A stretch of 64,000 bases of DNA from CAWDMC01 sp963803295 (GTDB lineage Bacteria > Acidobacteriota > Terriglobia > UBA7540), in NCBI GenBank assembly GCA_963803295.1, contig CAWDMC010000014.1, forward strand, positions 1-64,000. Direction: 5' to 3'. Position numbers and translations under genes: made by a program. This document shows positions 18,231 through 27,012 of the stretch, in pieces; within the stretch, counting starts at the first letter, position 1, and the number at the start of each line of letters is the position of its first letter. Below the pieces are notes generated by a model. The model was not told the DNA's origin and did not search any database. It saw only the letters and a program-made list of their open reading frames with translations.

Positions 18231-19559
18231 TCATTCGGCCACAACTTTCATCAGCGCTGCTTTTCTGCGTAACCTCTCAAGCCGATAGGTGAACCGCTGA
18301 TAGGGTTCCGGTGAAGCCGCCTGATCCATGCGACCGAGCGCCGCTTCCACAAACTCGAGGGCGGTGCGAGCGTCGCGGCGGCGATGCTCGTGATACATGG
18401 CTAGTTCCTCCATGGCCTCGAACGCCAATTCTTCCTGGCGCCGGCTCAACTCCATCCAGAGGGTCACCGCCCGGTCGTATTCTTTCTGTCGCTTGTGCTG
18501 GGTGGCTAGGTGCAAGAGCGCGCGCGCCTCAACCGCTTCGGGAAGACCCAAATCAAGGGCTCGCTGGCAGGTCGCCACGGATTGATCGCGAACGCCCGCA
18601 CGCTCGAAGATCCGGCTGAGGCTGAAGAGGTCGAGGCTGTGTTCGCGGGAGACCGGAGCCACTCCCAACGCTTCACCCTCGGCTTCACCGGGAGTCATGT
18701 GGTACAAAGCGACGACGCGAGCGAGTTCCACAGTGAGCGCCGCGAGGGTGACGATGTCGAGGGAGTTGTGGTAGAACACCGGCTGCAAGCCGCGAGCATT
18801 TCCGGTGCGAAGATAATCGAAGTAGATGGGGGGAATCTCAGAGCCGTCCACGTCGCCCTGGCGATTGATTCCCAGAACCTCGGCTTCGAGGTGGGTGAGT
18901 TGGCAGCTCTCGAGCCGTAACTTCCAGAGCCGGCGCGCCGGGTGCAACAAGTCGAGGTGCAGGAGGCGTTCGAACGGTGACTTCAGCCGCGCCAGTGAAT
19001 AGCGCGTCTCCAGAAGCGGCACATCAAATGTCTTGCCGTTGAACGTCGCCACTGCCTTGTAGGTTGCGAGCACTTCGCTCAGGGCCGCGAGCATTGCCTT
19101 TTCTTCCGGATGATCGCGCAGAAAAAATTGCTGCACCACGAATTCCGATCCGCTGACGAATCCCAGGCCGATCAGGAAGGCGCAAGTACCCGTGCCGCCC
19201 ACCAGGCCCGTGGTCTCAGTGTCGAGATACACGATCTCAGCGGGCTCCGGAAGGGTGGCGTTTTCCAGGAAGAGATCCAGAGGGCGAAGATTCGAGGCTG
19301 AGAGATCGGCGATGCGAAGCTTGCCGTACGGACGGCCAAAGGGCAGGGCCTGCCGTGCGCTGAAAAACTCGCCCCACGCATTGCGGATCGGCTGGCCCTG
19401 GACGTAACCCTCAATGCCTTTGGGCACGCGCTGCGCGGGCAGGGATCGGGCAGACTGGTCTTTCCGCCGCAGATACTCAAGTTGCCGCTCGAGTTCTATA
19501 TCGCGGCTGCTCTTCTGAGCGGCGTGGTTGAGTTGACGAAGCTTTTCTTCCAGGTTCAA
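18231..19559 (-). CDS. mrfB: MrfB/YprB-like DEDD exonuclease with C-terminal TPR region
   Basis: 442 residues. Residues about 105-290 form a ribonuclease H-like exonuclease: YLDTETTGL (Asp113, Glu115), TFNGKTFDVPLL (Asp about 179) and YHNSLDIVTLAAL. These are the acidic residues of the DEDD family, as in Bacillus YprB. The C-terminal third (about 300-430) has TPR-like helices (ALLHLATQHKRQKEYDRAV). In Bacillus subtilis MrfB works with the helicase MrfA in mitomycin-crosslink repair independent of UvrABC. The helicase homologue lies upstream on the same strand, which strongly supports this reading. The start ATG is at 19559. About 380 bases of REP-like repeats separate the two genes. Confidence 0.85.
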   Translation of the reverse strand: MNLEEKLRQLNHAAQKSSRDIELERQLEYLRRKDQSARSLPAQRVPKGIEGYVQGQPIRNAWGEFFSARQALPFGRPYGKLRIADLSASNLRPLDLFLENATLPEPAEIVYLDTETTGLVGGTGTCAFLIGLGFVSGSEFVVQQFFLRDHPEEKAMLAALSEVLATYKAVATFNGKTFDVPLLETRYSLARLKSPFERLLHLDLLHPARRLWKLRLESCQLTHLEAEVLGINRQGDVDGSEIPPIYFDYLRTGNARGLQPVFYHNSLDIVTLAALTVELARVVALYHMTPGEAEGEALGVAPVSREHSLDLFSLSRIFERAGVRDQSVATCQRALDLGLPEAVEARALLHLATQHKRQKEYDRAVTLWMELSRRQEELAFEAMEELAMYHEHRRRDARTALEFVEAALGRMDQAASPEPYQRFTYRLERLRRKAALMKVVAE

Positions 19560-19594
19560 GTAAAATCCAGCTGTCAGTTAATCATTGCCGTCAG

Positions 19595-19655
19595 GGCGCG
19601 GCTTCAGCTGTGCCGAAACCTTCCGTGCGTGATGGCGGCTTTAGCCTCTGAGGCG
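19595..19655. repeat. REP-like palindromic element, copy 1 (diverged)
   Basis: Contains GGCGCGGCTTCAGCTGTGCC at 19595-19614 and, 18 bases on, GGCGGCTTTAGCCTCTGAGG. It is the reverse complement, with mismatches, of the block at 19834-19887. The pair sits between mrfA and mrfB. Confidence 0.75.
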
Positions 19656-19833
19656 TGTCCGCTGAGAACCGCTCCGCTCGGATGGGTGACGAGCAGGCTC
19701 TTAAATTGCTCGGAGCCAATGGCAACACTGTTCGCGCGAACACCGTTTCGCAGTGATTTGGCACAGAAACGAGCTCCTTTCCCAAGTTGGGCACCTTCAA
19801 AACGGGTGGTCGGTAGAAATCCCTTTTGCCCTC

Positions 19834-19887
19834 AGCGGCTAAAGCCGCTCGTTTCCCACGTTTGGGCGGCACGGCTGAAGCCGTGCC
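19834..19887. repeat. REP-like palindromic element, copy 2
   Basis: Two hairpins: AGCGGCTAAAGCCGCT (19834-19849, 7-bp stem) and GGCACGGCTGAAGCCGTGCC (19868-19887, 9-bp stem, GA loop). From general knowledge, this GCACGGCTGAAGCCGTGC theme is frequent between acidobacterial genes. Together with copy 1 it can form a large stem in the mrfA-mrfB transcript. Confidence 0.8.
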
Positions 19888-19940
19888 CTGCCAAATACAA
19901 CTGCTGAGACGCGCAACTCCTCGCTGCGCTGCCAACGCGG

Positions 19941-22430
19941 TCAAGCCGATATTCTCCGCAAAATCGCGAGAGCTACTTCCTTTCCTTTCTCTCCTATCTC
20001 GCCCACTGGCCCCACGCACGAAGGACATCCTGATTGGCAGGAACACCCCTCGATCAATCGCTGTGTGTTTGCGAGCAGGGTCTCGCTCATGCGGAAGAGC
20101 GGTTCGCTCAGCCCTACACCGCCCGGATACTTATCGTACAGGTAGAGGTTCGGCTCGAAGGCTTTTACGTGGGGCAGAAGGGTTGGGTGACGGGGCCTCC
20201 CTTCGTCGTGTTGATCTCGCTCGGCGCCCTGATCCGAAGAGGGGACGCCCGAGCCGGCCGGCGCTTCAATCGACGCATTTTCATTCACCGCTACGCCGAT
20301 ATCGCGCGAGTCGCACATCAGCAGTAGAGTGGCGATCGCTTGCATGGCGTTGGCCAAGCCGTTTACGCCATCTTGACGCTCCGTCGTACTGTAAGGCATC
20401 TTAGTCAGCACTTCGTTGGGGAGTGTCAGCCAATAAGCTGTGGTGTGCATCTCCTGCTCAGGAAGCGCGAGATCGCCGGATCCGATGTTCTCCATGGTGC
20501 CGAATTTGATCTTCTTGAACCCGACCACCTGCGTATTCACCTGGACTTCCCCATGATTCTTGCTCGAAATCCGGCATTCAGGGAGCGACCCGGCCTCTTT
20601 GTCAGCGTCTGCCGCTCGGGAGGCTGGCGAGGCGCTCGCAGATTCGAAGGTCTCCAGGATCTTGATCTTGGTGTAAGAGATAGCGTCGGTAAAGTATTCG
20701 CTTTCGACGCGGTGGACGTAGGCCTTGCGATCGTCATAGTCGAGCCGCTCCACATGATACTGCCGACCGTCCTGAATATAGATCGCCTTTTCGTGAACCG
20801 TCGTCAAGGCGCCGGTGAAGTCAACCTCCCCGATTACCCTCGGGCTGTTCGTGTTGTCCACAATAATGAAGTTGTCCGACGACACCGATCGCAAGCTGAT
20901 CCCATCAGCGGGATAGCTCTCTGAGACCCAATGCCATCCATCGCTCGCGTGGTGCAGGAAGCCGACTTCTTCGAGATGCTTGCACAACCTTGGCAAATCG
21001 AGCGCTCCGAAGCGTTCATCCTCCCGCAAAGGCAGTTCGAAAGCTGCGCACTTCAGATGGTTCAACAATATCTGCAGGTTGTCAGGATTCACATAGGCGT
21101 GCTCCGGAGAGCGGCCGAAAAAGTAATCGGGGTTCTGCACCACGAACTGATCGACGGGCGCGCTCGAGGCTACCAGCACTGCGGCCGACGTTCCTTGCCG
21201 GCGTCCCGCGCGTCCGGCGCGCTGCCAAGTCGAGGCAATGGTGCCCGGGTAGGAAGCCAGTACCGCCACATCAAGGCTGCCGATGTCCACACCCAACTCC
21301 AGCGCATTGGTGGCGACAACACCCAGCAGCCGTCCCTCACGTAGATCTCGCTCAATCTCGCGTCTTTCGAGAGGCAGGTATCCGCCTCGGTAGCCCCGCA
21401 CGGCTTCAGGACCGACAGGCCCCTGGCGGACGTCCTTCCTCAAATAGGTTACAAGGATCTCCGTGGCCAGACGGCTATTGGCAAAGATAATGGTCTGCAA
21501 TCCGCGATCGAGAAAAGTCCTGGCAATGCGGCGAGTTTCGTTCAAGTACGAGCGACGGATGCCAAGCTGCAGGTTCACCACGGGCGGATTGTAGAAGACG
21601 AAAAAGCGCTCGCCTGAAGGCGCCCCGTTGTCATCTACCAGTTCGACGTCTTCTTCCAGAATGCGTGAGGCCAGTTCGGCCGGATTGGCAATAGTTGCCG
21701 AAGTGCAAACAAACTGCGGGCGGCTTCCGTAAAAGGCGGCAATTCGTTTTAGACGACGCAGCACGTTAGCCAAGTGGCTGCCGAAAACACCGCGATAACT
21801 GTGCAGTTCGTCAATCACTATGTATCGAAGATTCTCGAACATCCGCTCCCAGCGCGTGTGATGCGGCAGGATGCCGACATGCAACATGTCGGGATTGGTC
21901 ATCACCAGGTTGGCGCGCGCCCGGATCGCCTTACGCGCGTCTTGGGGAGTGTCGCCGTCGTAAGTGAAGGTACGCACGGCTTCGCCCAGCTTTGCGGTCC
22001 AGCGGTTGAGCTCCACTAACTGATCCTGGGCGAGCGCCTTGGTGGGGAAAAGGTACAGGGCGCGGGCCTCCGGGTTTTGGCATAGAGTCTGAAGGATCGG
22101 CAGGTTATAGCACAGCGTTTTGCCCGACGCTGTGGGCGTCACCACGACCACGTTCCGGCCTTGGCGGGCTAGATTCGCCGCCGCCACCTGATGGCAGTAA
22201 AGCTGTGCGATTCCCCGCTCGCGGAGAATGGCGCAGAGTCGCTGGTCTAGGAAATCGGGTAAGGGCTCAAAACGCGCGTCGCGGGCCGCATAGTGGCGAA
22301 TGGTGGTAATGCCGCCGCGTCCAGGGTGCACTTTGAACTTCTGCTGGATCTCTTCGAGGGCTTCGGCAACGGTAGTTCCGCCTTTGATCGTCAACTTGGT
22401 TTCCAGCCGCATTAAGTCTTCACTCATCAA
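19941..22430 (-). CDS. mrfA: MrfA/YprA-like DEXH helicase with DUF1998 zinc-binding C-terminus
   Basis: 829 residues. The helicase core has TPTASGKT (Walker A, about 98-105), FPTKALAQDQ, TNPDMLH, IDELHSYRGVFGSH (DEXH), TSATIANP and the C-terminal lobe with FANSRLATEIL and QRAGRAGRR. The C-terminal region (about 560-829) is the DUF1998/MrfA-type domain ending in the cysteine cluster EGCSCQSGCPSCVGP. The family unwinds DNA 3' to 5' and, in Bacillus, pairs with exonuclease MrfB to repair mitomycin-type adducts. All motifs are present and the length is close to normal (about 750-850). It starts MMSEDLMRLE and is followed by mrfB on the same strand. Confidence 0.9.
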   Translation of the reverse strand: MMSEDLMRLETKLTIKGGTTVAEALEEIQQKFKVHPGRGGITTIRHYAARDARFEPLPDFLDQRLCAILRERGIAQLYCHQVAAANLARQGRNVVVVTPTASGKTLCYNLPILQTLCQNPEARALYLFPTKALAQDQLVELNRWTAKLGEAVRTFTYDGDTPQDARKAIRARANLVMTNPDMLHVGILPHHTRWERMFENLRYIVIDELHSYRGVFGSHLANVLRRLKRIAAFYGSRPQFVCTSATIANPAELASRILEEDVELVDDNGAPSGERFFVFYNPPVVNLQLGIRRSYLNETRRIARTFLDRGLQTIIFANSRLATEILVTYLRKDVRQGPVGPEAVRGYRGGYLPLERREIERDLREGRLLGVVATNALELGVDIGSLDVAVLASYPGTIASTWQRAGRAGRRQGTSAAVLVASSAPVDQFVVQNPDYFFGRSPEHAYVNPDNLQILLNHLKCAAFELPLREDERFGALDLPRLCKHLEEVGFLHHASDGWHWVSESYPADGISLRSVSSDNFIIVDNTNSPRVIGEVDFTGALTTVHEKAIYIQDGRQYHVERLDYDDRKAYVHRVESEYFTDAISYTKIKILETFESASASPASRAADADKEAGSLPECRISSKNHGEVQVNTQVVGFKKIKFGTMENIGSGDLALPEQEMHTTAYWLTLPNEVLTKMPYSTTERQDGVNGLANAMQAIATLLLMCDSRDIGVAVNENASIEAPAGSGVPSSDQGAERDQHDEGRPRHPTLLPHVKAFEPNLYLYDKYPGGVGLSEPLFRMSETLLANTQRLIEGCSCQSGCPSCVGPVGEIGEKGKEVALAILRRISA

Positions 22431-22451
22431 TTCGTTCCGTGCCTTCGCCTT

Positions 22452-22740
22452 TTATTCGCTGATGCTAGCACATGGCGCGGATCGAGTCCAGGGTGTGCAC
22501 GCGGCGGCGGACGCGGCGGTATTCGCCAAAAACAACCGATCATTGGCAAGTCGGAGGTGCGACTCGGCGCCCGGCACGGCTCTCCGCAGCTCGCGCTCGA
22601 AACGGTCCGCGGCGGGATCTTCGGGCAACACGTCGCCGGTCGGCCCGATCTGCGCGGCCAGGGCGATCAAGTCGTTAGCCCGCGCATTCGCTTCGTGGTC
22701 GAAACGTTCAGACTTGATGAGGAGTTCCGCTTGTTTGAGC
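22452..22740 (-). pseudogene. Fragment of an unrecognised coding sequence
   Basis: The minus strand reads from a broken left end as YKLKQAELLIKSERFDHEAN, then ANDLIALAAQIGPTGDVLPE and RFERELRRAVPGAESHLRL, down to a stop at 22452. The codon usage looks like coding sequence. No proper start, ribosome site or family is visible, and the upstream part is cut where the truncated integrase begins. It is probably the end of a gene lost by insertion or deletion. Confidence 0.3.
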
Positions 22741-22912
22741 TTGTAGCGACTGCATGTTTGATTTCCTTCTCTCTCTCGGAGACGGTCGTTTTTGCGGATC
22801 AGGACCCGCGAGTTTCTCTTCCCGCCGGCGCATAATGCTCGGCGGTCAATATGAGGTTCTGGATGGTCTTTGTCGAGATGATCTGCCCGCTACGGAAGTC
22901 GATGCGCACGGT

Positions 22913-23869
22913 GCCGGAGAACTTTTCCGTCACCAGTTGCCCGAACTGGTGCGGCGTGGGTTTGCCAGAAATACAATTCGCTTGGCGATTGCCACTCTGC
23001 GCGCGGTTCTGAATAGCGCGCTCGAGGATGGGCTCATTGCTGCTAATCCGGCGGTCCGCTTGGGCAAGTTTGCCAAGACCGAGAAGCTGGAGCATGAGGC
23101 GTCGGCGTTGAGTCAAGCCGAAGTGGAGCGGATGCTCAAGGCGGCGCTGGATTCATGTCCTCAGCACTATCCCATGCTTCTAACTGCGGTAAGGGCTGGT
23201 CTGCGGCGTGGCGAGTTGGTCGCGCTGCGTTGGGGTGATATTCAATTCGGCGAAAGCGAGGACGATCCTCACCGTTACATCCTGGTGCAACGGAGTTTCG
23301 ATCAGCGCTGGTCGCGGAAGTTCACCTTGCCGAAGAACCGGAAGTCGCGGCGCGTCGACATGAGCCGCGAACTGCGCCGGGTTTTATTGGAGGTGAGAGA
23401 TGCGCGGATGCTCGAGGCGTTTGCTGCCGGCCGGAGCAGCATCGCCGACGACCTGGTGTTTCCGTCGGAGGTGTGCACGGTCATCGAAATGAACAATTTT
23501 GTGGCACGCACTTTCGTGCCGCTGCTCGAGTGGGCCGGATTGCGCAAGGTCCGCTTTCACGATCTGCGTCACACCTACGGGAGCCTGCTCATTCAGGCTG
23601 GTGCCTCGCTGGCTTATGTCAGGGATCAGATGGGGCATCACTCGATCCAGGTCACGGTGGACGTCTACGGGCACCTGGTGCCAAGCGCCACTGTGGGGTT
23701 CGTCGACCTGCTCGACAGGGGCAGGGGTCCGGAAAAAAACGCGCCTCTACCGCACCTAACCAGTCAAGAGGGGGAAGGGGAATCACCAAAAGTCTTGCAG
23801 AATCAATGGCTGGGAGGCAGGGATTCGAACCCCGATACGCAGATCCAGAGTCTGCAGTCCTACCGTTAG
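22913..23869 (+). pseudogene. N-terminally truncated tyrosine integrase reading into tRNA-Gln
   Basis: About 318 codons keep the end of the core-binding domain (RRGFARNTIRLAIATLRAVL) and the whole catalytic domain: GLRRGELVALRW, FHDLRHTYGSL, QMGHHSIQVTVDVYGHL. The arm-binding domain and about 80 further N-terminal residues are missing; the frame upstream of 22913 is not integrase-like. The catalytic domain resembles the integrase at 4703-5870. Its last 20 or so codons are encoded by the tRNA-Gln gene read on the opposite strand (GGRDSNPDTQIQSLQSYR), so the natural stop was lost or the gene evolved into the tRNA. It marks an older island excised or deleted from this tRNA. Confidence 0.85.
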
Positions 23870-23880
23870 ACGACCTCCCA
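23807..23880 (-). tRNA. tRNA-Gln (CUG anticodon)
   Basis: The minus strand gives acceptor TGGGAGG paired with CCTCCCA, discriminator G and encoded CCA, D-arm GTCGTCTAACGGTAGGAC, anticodon stem GCAGA/TCTGC with loop CTCTGGA, and T-arm CGGGGTTCGAATCCCTG. All stems pair. The neighbouring truncated integrase overlaps it. Confidence 0.95.
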
Positions 23881-24237
23881 CGATGACTCGAGGACAGAAC
23901 GCGGGCCTTGAAGCGAGCGTTCTCCTAGAGTTAACTGGCGCCATTGGTTTTGTCAAGACTTAGTTCCGCTTCCGCTTCTCGCCTTTCGCCACGGGATCGT
24001 CACAACGCTTCGTCGGGGCGCATTGGTCCTTTGCGTCGTTTGGTCCTGCTGCTCTCCCATCTTGTCGAGAAACCATTCCCGGAGTGGACACCGTCACGGC
24101 GATCTGCTGGTTACGGTGCTCCTTTGTCTACATGCTCCTTTGTCTACACCACACAGCGAAGGGAAGTCTGCCCTATCGCGTGGCTTCGGACGGCTCCCGC
24201 CAAGCGGAGGTCGTCGGTTGGCCGATCCCAGCGTCGC
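23881..24237. other. Intergenic stretch, no gene seen
   Basis: About 360 bases between tRNA-Gln and the TPR remnant. Apart from the possible tRNA promoter and a short direct repeat of CTCCTTTGTCTACA (near 24119 and 24134) I see no coding frame with family features. Confidence 0.5.
23928..23956 (-). promoter_or_regulatory. Possible promoter of tRNA-Gln
   Basis: On the minus strand a perfect TTGACA (23951-23956) is followed after 17 bases by TAACTC (23928-23933), about 48 bases before the tRNA. The -10 match is poor, so only the -35 is convincing. Confidence 0.35.
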
Positions 24238-24640
24238 TCACTTATCGATACGTTTGATGTCGGTCTCGACCGAGCGGAGCGTTGGATCGAGCCGCTGGGC
24301 ACGCCGGTAGGTGCGGAGCGCTGCGGCGGTCTCCTCTACGTTGCAGGATCCGCGCCCTAATTAAGCACCTCCAGATGCGAGTCCGAGTACGTCCTGGCCG
24401 CCAATGTGGCTTCGTCCAGGGCTTCGGAAAAGCTATTCGAACGATACAACGCCAGCGCCAAGCCATAACGCAGCCGGCCATTCCAGCGTCCAACTTAAGT
24501 CCTTGGCGATAGGCTCGCGACGCGGCCTCGTGATCGCGGACGGCGTCAAAGTCCATGCCCATGGTGTAGAGGCACTCAGCCCGAGCCCCATTTATCAAAT
24601 GCAAAAGGAACACTACTGCCATCAACAGCATGAAACCGCT
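24238..24640 (-). pseudogene. TPR-protein C-terminal fragment
   Basis: Minus-strand pieces in two or three frames read as tetratricopeptide helices: DHEAASRAYRQGLKLDAGMA, then after a shift LRYGLALALYRSNSFSEALD and AARTYSDSHLEVL, and after another shift EETAAALRTYRRAQRLDP and a natural end ETDIKRIDK. A hydrophobic stretch (MLLMAVVFLLHLI) lies just ahead. The N-terminus has been replaced by an IS21 istB fragment. The parent function is unknown. Confidence 0.55.
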
Positions 24641-24689
24641 CGCCCGAACTCCGATCTCTGTAGGCCGGATTGCCGCTTCAGAGGGCTTT

Positions 24690-25018
24690 CCGGCCGCCTT
24701 GCCCAACAAAACCGCGGCGCCGGATGAAATCGCCGGTGGCCAACTCTTCGATCTGCAACCGGTCGAAAGTCGTGGGATTGAACTTCCAGTCGAAGCCTTC
24801 CAGGGTTTTGGTCTCGGCGAAGTGCGCCTGCCGGATACGACGTTCCACCGCGCGCTCGTGACGGGCGGCAGCTGCGGCCCGATGAGTTCGTCAAGGAAAC
24901 TGAGGTGAGAGAGACCATCCTTCTCGGCATTGGAGAGGGCTGCATCCAGGGCTTCGGGCCGGAGCGGAATATCGAGCGTCGCGAAGTGGCTTAAACAGCG
25001 ATCACGTAGATTCGACAT
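24690..25018 (-). pseudogene. IS21-family istB fragment (N-terminal part)
   Basis: The first residues LSHFATLDIPLRPEALDAAL and, after a frameshift, LEGFDWKFNPTTFDRLQIEE with TGDFIRR are typical of the start of IstB, the AAA+ helper of IS21 transposases. The Walker A region never appears because the gene is cut at about 24690. The ATG at 25018 overlaps the istA end, as in intact IS21 elements. Confidence 0.75.
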
Positions 25019-25190
25019 CGTCTTCGGCCTCGCTCGGAGCTGCGTTTTCAGTCTCCTCCAGCAGTTCTTGATACTCGGCGGTAGGACGGTGCGAGAGACA
25101 AGGCTCGCGGAGGATGTCCTCCAGATGTTCCCTGGTCTCGGCCTGAAGTGTTTCCCAGTCCGAGCGGGGACGGGCCTGCGGCCGCTAAAA
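25002..25190 (-). pseudogene. IS21-family istA 3' fragment
   Basis: Only the last 60 or so codons remain (WETLQAETREHLEDILREPC; then EYQELLEETENAAP), ending at 25002-25004 and overlapping the istB start by 17 bases. Upstream it abuts a different remnant at about 25190. The DDE catalytic core is absent. Confidence 0.6.
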
Positions 25191-25511
25191 TTTTGAAATC
25201 ACTGAGTGCTCGCCCACCCGCACTAACCCGTCCACCACCGTTTCAAATTGTCGCAGAGGCTTGAATCTGTTGCCGATACAAGGGCACCACGGTGGGATCG
25301 GTCAGGCGCAGGGAGACGGTCTTTTAGCTTGCTTGCGAGTCAGGAGCGGATAAGGGCCGGGCCGCGCTTAACCCGCGACCCGTCCTTGCGTTTAACCATG
25401 AGAAATTGTTCGGTGAGCGAGCCCCGCCGCAGTTCTTGCAAGCCGGAGAGTTGCTGGAGAAGCTGCTGACGTTGCTGCTGGAGATTGGGGTTATCCGGGG
25501 GCTCTCTTCAT
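25185..25511 (-). pseudogene. Frameshifted DUF6788-like leader-ORF remnant
   Basis: In two or three frames the minus strand reads LQELRRGSLTEQFLMVKRKD, then TVSLRLTDPTVVPLYRQQIQ and VVDGLVRVGEHSVISKF with a stop at 25185. This is the small protein family (DUF6788) that precedes ISKra4-type transposases; the intact neighbour at 26921-27334 belongs to the same family but is quite diverged. At least two indels are present. The ISKra4 copy landed directly upstream. Confidence 0.55.
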
Positions 25512-25608
25512 ATTGTAGTTCTAATACTACAATAAATCCAAGCAAAACCCACTTTATATCTCGTGCACCTTTCGCTCTGACGGGTGCACGACAGCAGTGT
25601 GGTAAATC

Positions 25609-27012
25609 TCACGCGGCATTGCTCTTTTGAGACCGCTGCTCCCAGAAGTCCTCGAATCGTCCGCTGAGCTTTGAACAGCGTAGGGCAATGATGGCGTTGG
25701 CTCCGCCTACCGTCCAGTGCATGCCGGCTCGTTTCAATCGGGTGCCGATCACGCTTTTGCAACCGGCCTCCACCACCCCGGAAGACGTGCACAGGCCTTG
25801 GGCTTCGAATTCCGGGTAGCGCAGGCGCTGCCGGTTGCGCCGCAGATACTGGATACAGTCGCGAGCGGGCTTGGAGTGGAGAGCGTGACGCAAGAGAGCT
25901 GGCAGCAGGCTCTTCCAGCGGGCCGCGTCCAACTCCTGATGACGGCGCTCGGCCCATTGCCTGGCTTTCGGGCTGGTCTCTCCGTAAAGGCTCTTGGCGA
26001 GCTCACTGAGGCGCTCCTTGACGTGGAAGCGGTCTAAGATTTGAATCGCTTGTGGAAAGAGTTCCCCCGCCAGATTCCAGATCCAGGGCGCTCCGTCGCC
26101 GAGGACGACTAGGCGCTGAGCCTGCTGGCAGCCGCGACGCCTCGCCTCCCGTTCCACCCGCCGGGTGAAATCAGCCAACTCCCGGTCGCTGTCGCGAGTG
26201 GCCGCACTCTCGATGGCGCCGGAATAACTCACCGAACCTTCATCTCGCACCGGCCGTCCTGCCGCGTCGCGTGACTCCGCGCTCCACACCATGCACAACT
26301 TGACTTCGCGCGTCTTAGCCGAGCCGTCGGGCTGCTTGCCCGGGCGCTCGCCCAGTTCCGTCGACCGCATCGGCACTCCCGTCCCGTCTACACCCAGGTA
26401 CAAGGTCGGAGCTGCAGGTCCCTCGGCCAGCGGCTCGCTGGAGTGTCGTTCTTGTTCGGCGATCTCCTCACCCAGATTCTCTGCCGCTCGCTCGATCATC
26501 TTGGCATTGACCTCGACCTCCGCCAGTTCCTTCAGCAAATTGCTGCCTTCCTGAAAACTGACCAGCGAGGCCACCGTACCCGTCATCCGCAGCACCGCCG
26601 GGGATAGAGTCGAGTCTTCCAGCCCGAGCGCCCGGTCACGAGGAGAAAAGCCCTGCTGACAGGCAGGGCAATGGTAATAAGCTCTCTCCAGATGCAATTC
26701 CCCCAACACGCTGGTGAAGGTCTTCCGCCGACGATCCACATAGCGAGCCTCCTGCCCACAGCGGCAAGGCAGAGGACCGCCCTGGTAATCGGAATGATCG
26801 GCGTTCAGCCGATGCTCCAGGATGCGGGCGGCCATTTGCAAAGTCCGCCGCCGCAGAGCGATCTCCATCGCCTCCAGATCCATCTCCGCGGCCGTCTGCG
26901 AGCCCAGCAGGCTTTCCACCTCAGCGGCGACCTCGTCGTGGAGGCCGGCGGCGAGCAGAGTTTTTTTTAACCTCGGACCGGGCGGTCTGGTATTCCTCCA
27001 AGCGCGCGTCAC
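25609..27012 (-). CDS. ISKra4-family transposase (second ORF)
   Basis: A 467-codon open frame. The first 10-15 codons are probably not used alone: coding sense begins at about LKKTLLAAGLHDEVAAEVES, directly after the poly-A site. A cysteine pair block (CRCGQEARYVDRRRK; YYHCPACQQGFSPRDRAL) forms a zinc-binding region. The DDE domain has LYLGVDGTGVPM, LVVLGDGAPWIW, DRFHVKERL and the C-terminal VVEAGCKSVIGTRLKRAG. This order is characteristic of ISKra4 transposases. The protein probably depends on a frameshift or transcript slippage from the upstream ORF. All three acidic positions are present, so the element may be active. Confidence 0.88.
   Translation of the reverse strand: MTRAWRNTRPPGPRLKKTLLAAGLHDEVAAEVESLLGSQTAAEMDLEAMEIALRRRTLQMAARILEHRLNADHSDYQGGPLPCRCGQEARYVDRRRKTFTSVLGELHLERAYYHCPACQQGFSPRDRALGLEDSTLSPAVLRMTGTVASLVSFQEGSNLLKELAEVEVNAKMIERAAENLGEEIAEQERHSSEPLAEGPAAPTLYLGVDGTGVPMRSTELGERPGKQPDGSAKTREVKLCMVWSAESRDAAGRPVRDEGSVSYSGAIESAATRDSDRELADFTRRVEREARRRGCQQAQRLVVLGDGAPWIWNLAGELFPQAIQILDRFHVKERLSELAKSLYGETSPKARQWAERRHQELDAARWKSLLPALLRHALHSKPARDCIQYLRRNRQRLRYPEFEAQGLCTSSGVVEAGCKSVIGTRLKRAGMHWTVGGANAIIALRCSKLSGRFEDFWEQRSQKSNAA

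Noticed and set aside
19591..20046. A 151-codon minus-strand frame before mrfB
   Set aside because: Its sequence is the translation of the REP-like palindromes and of the 3' end of mrfA in another frame.
24242..25018. A 258-codon open frame on the minus strand
   Set aside because: It is a chance join of an istB start, a frameshifted stretch and a TPR fragment; no family spans it.
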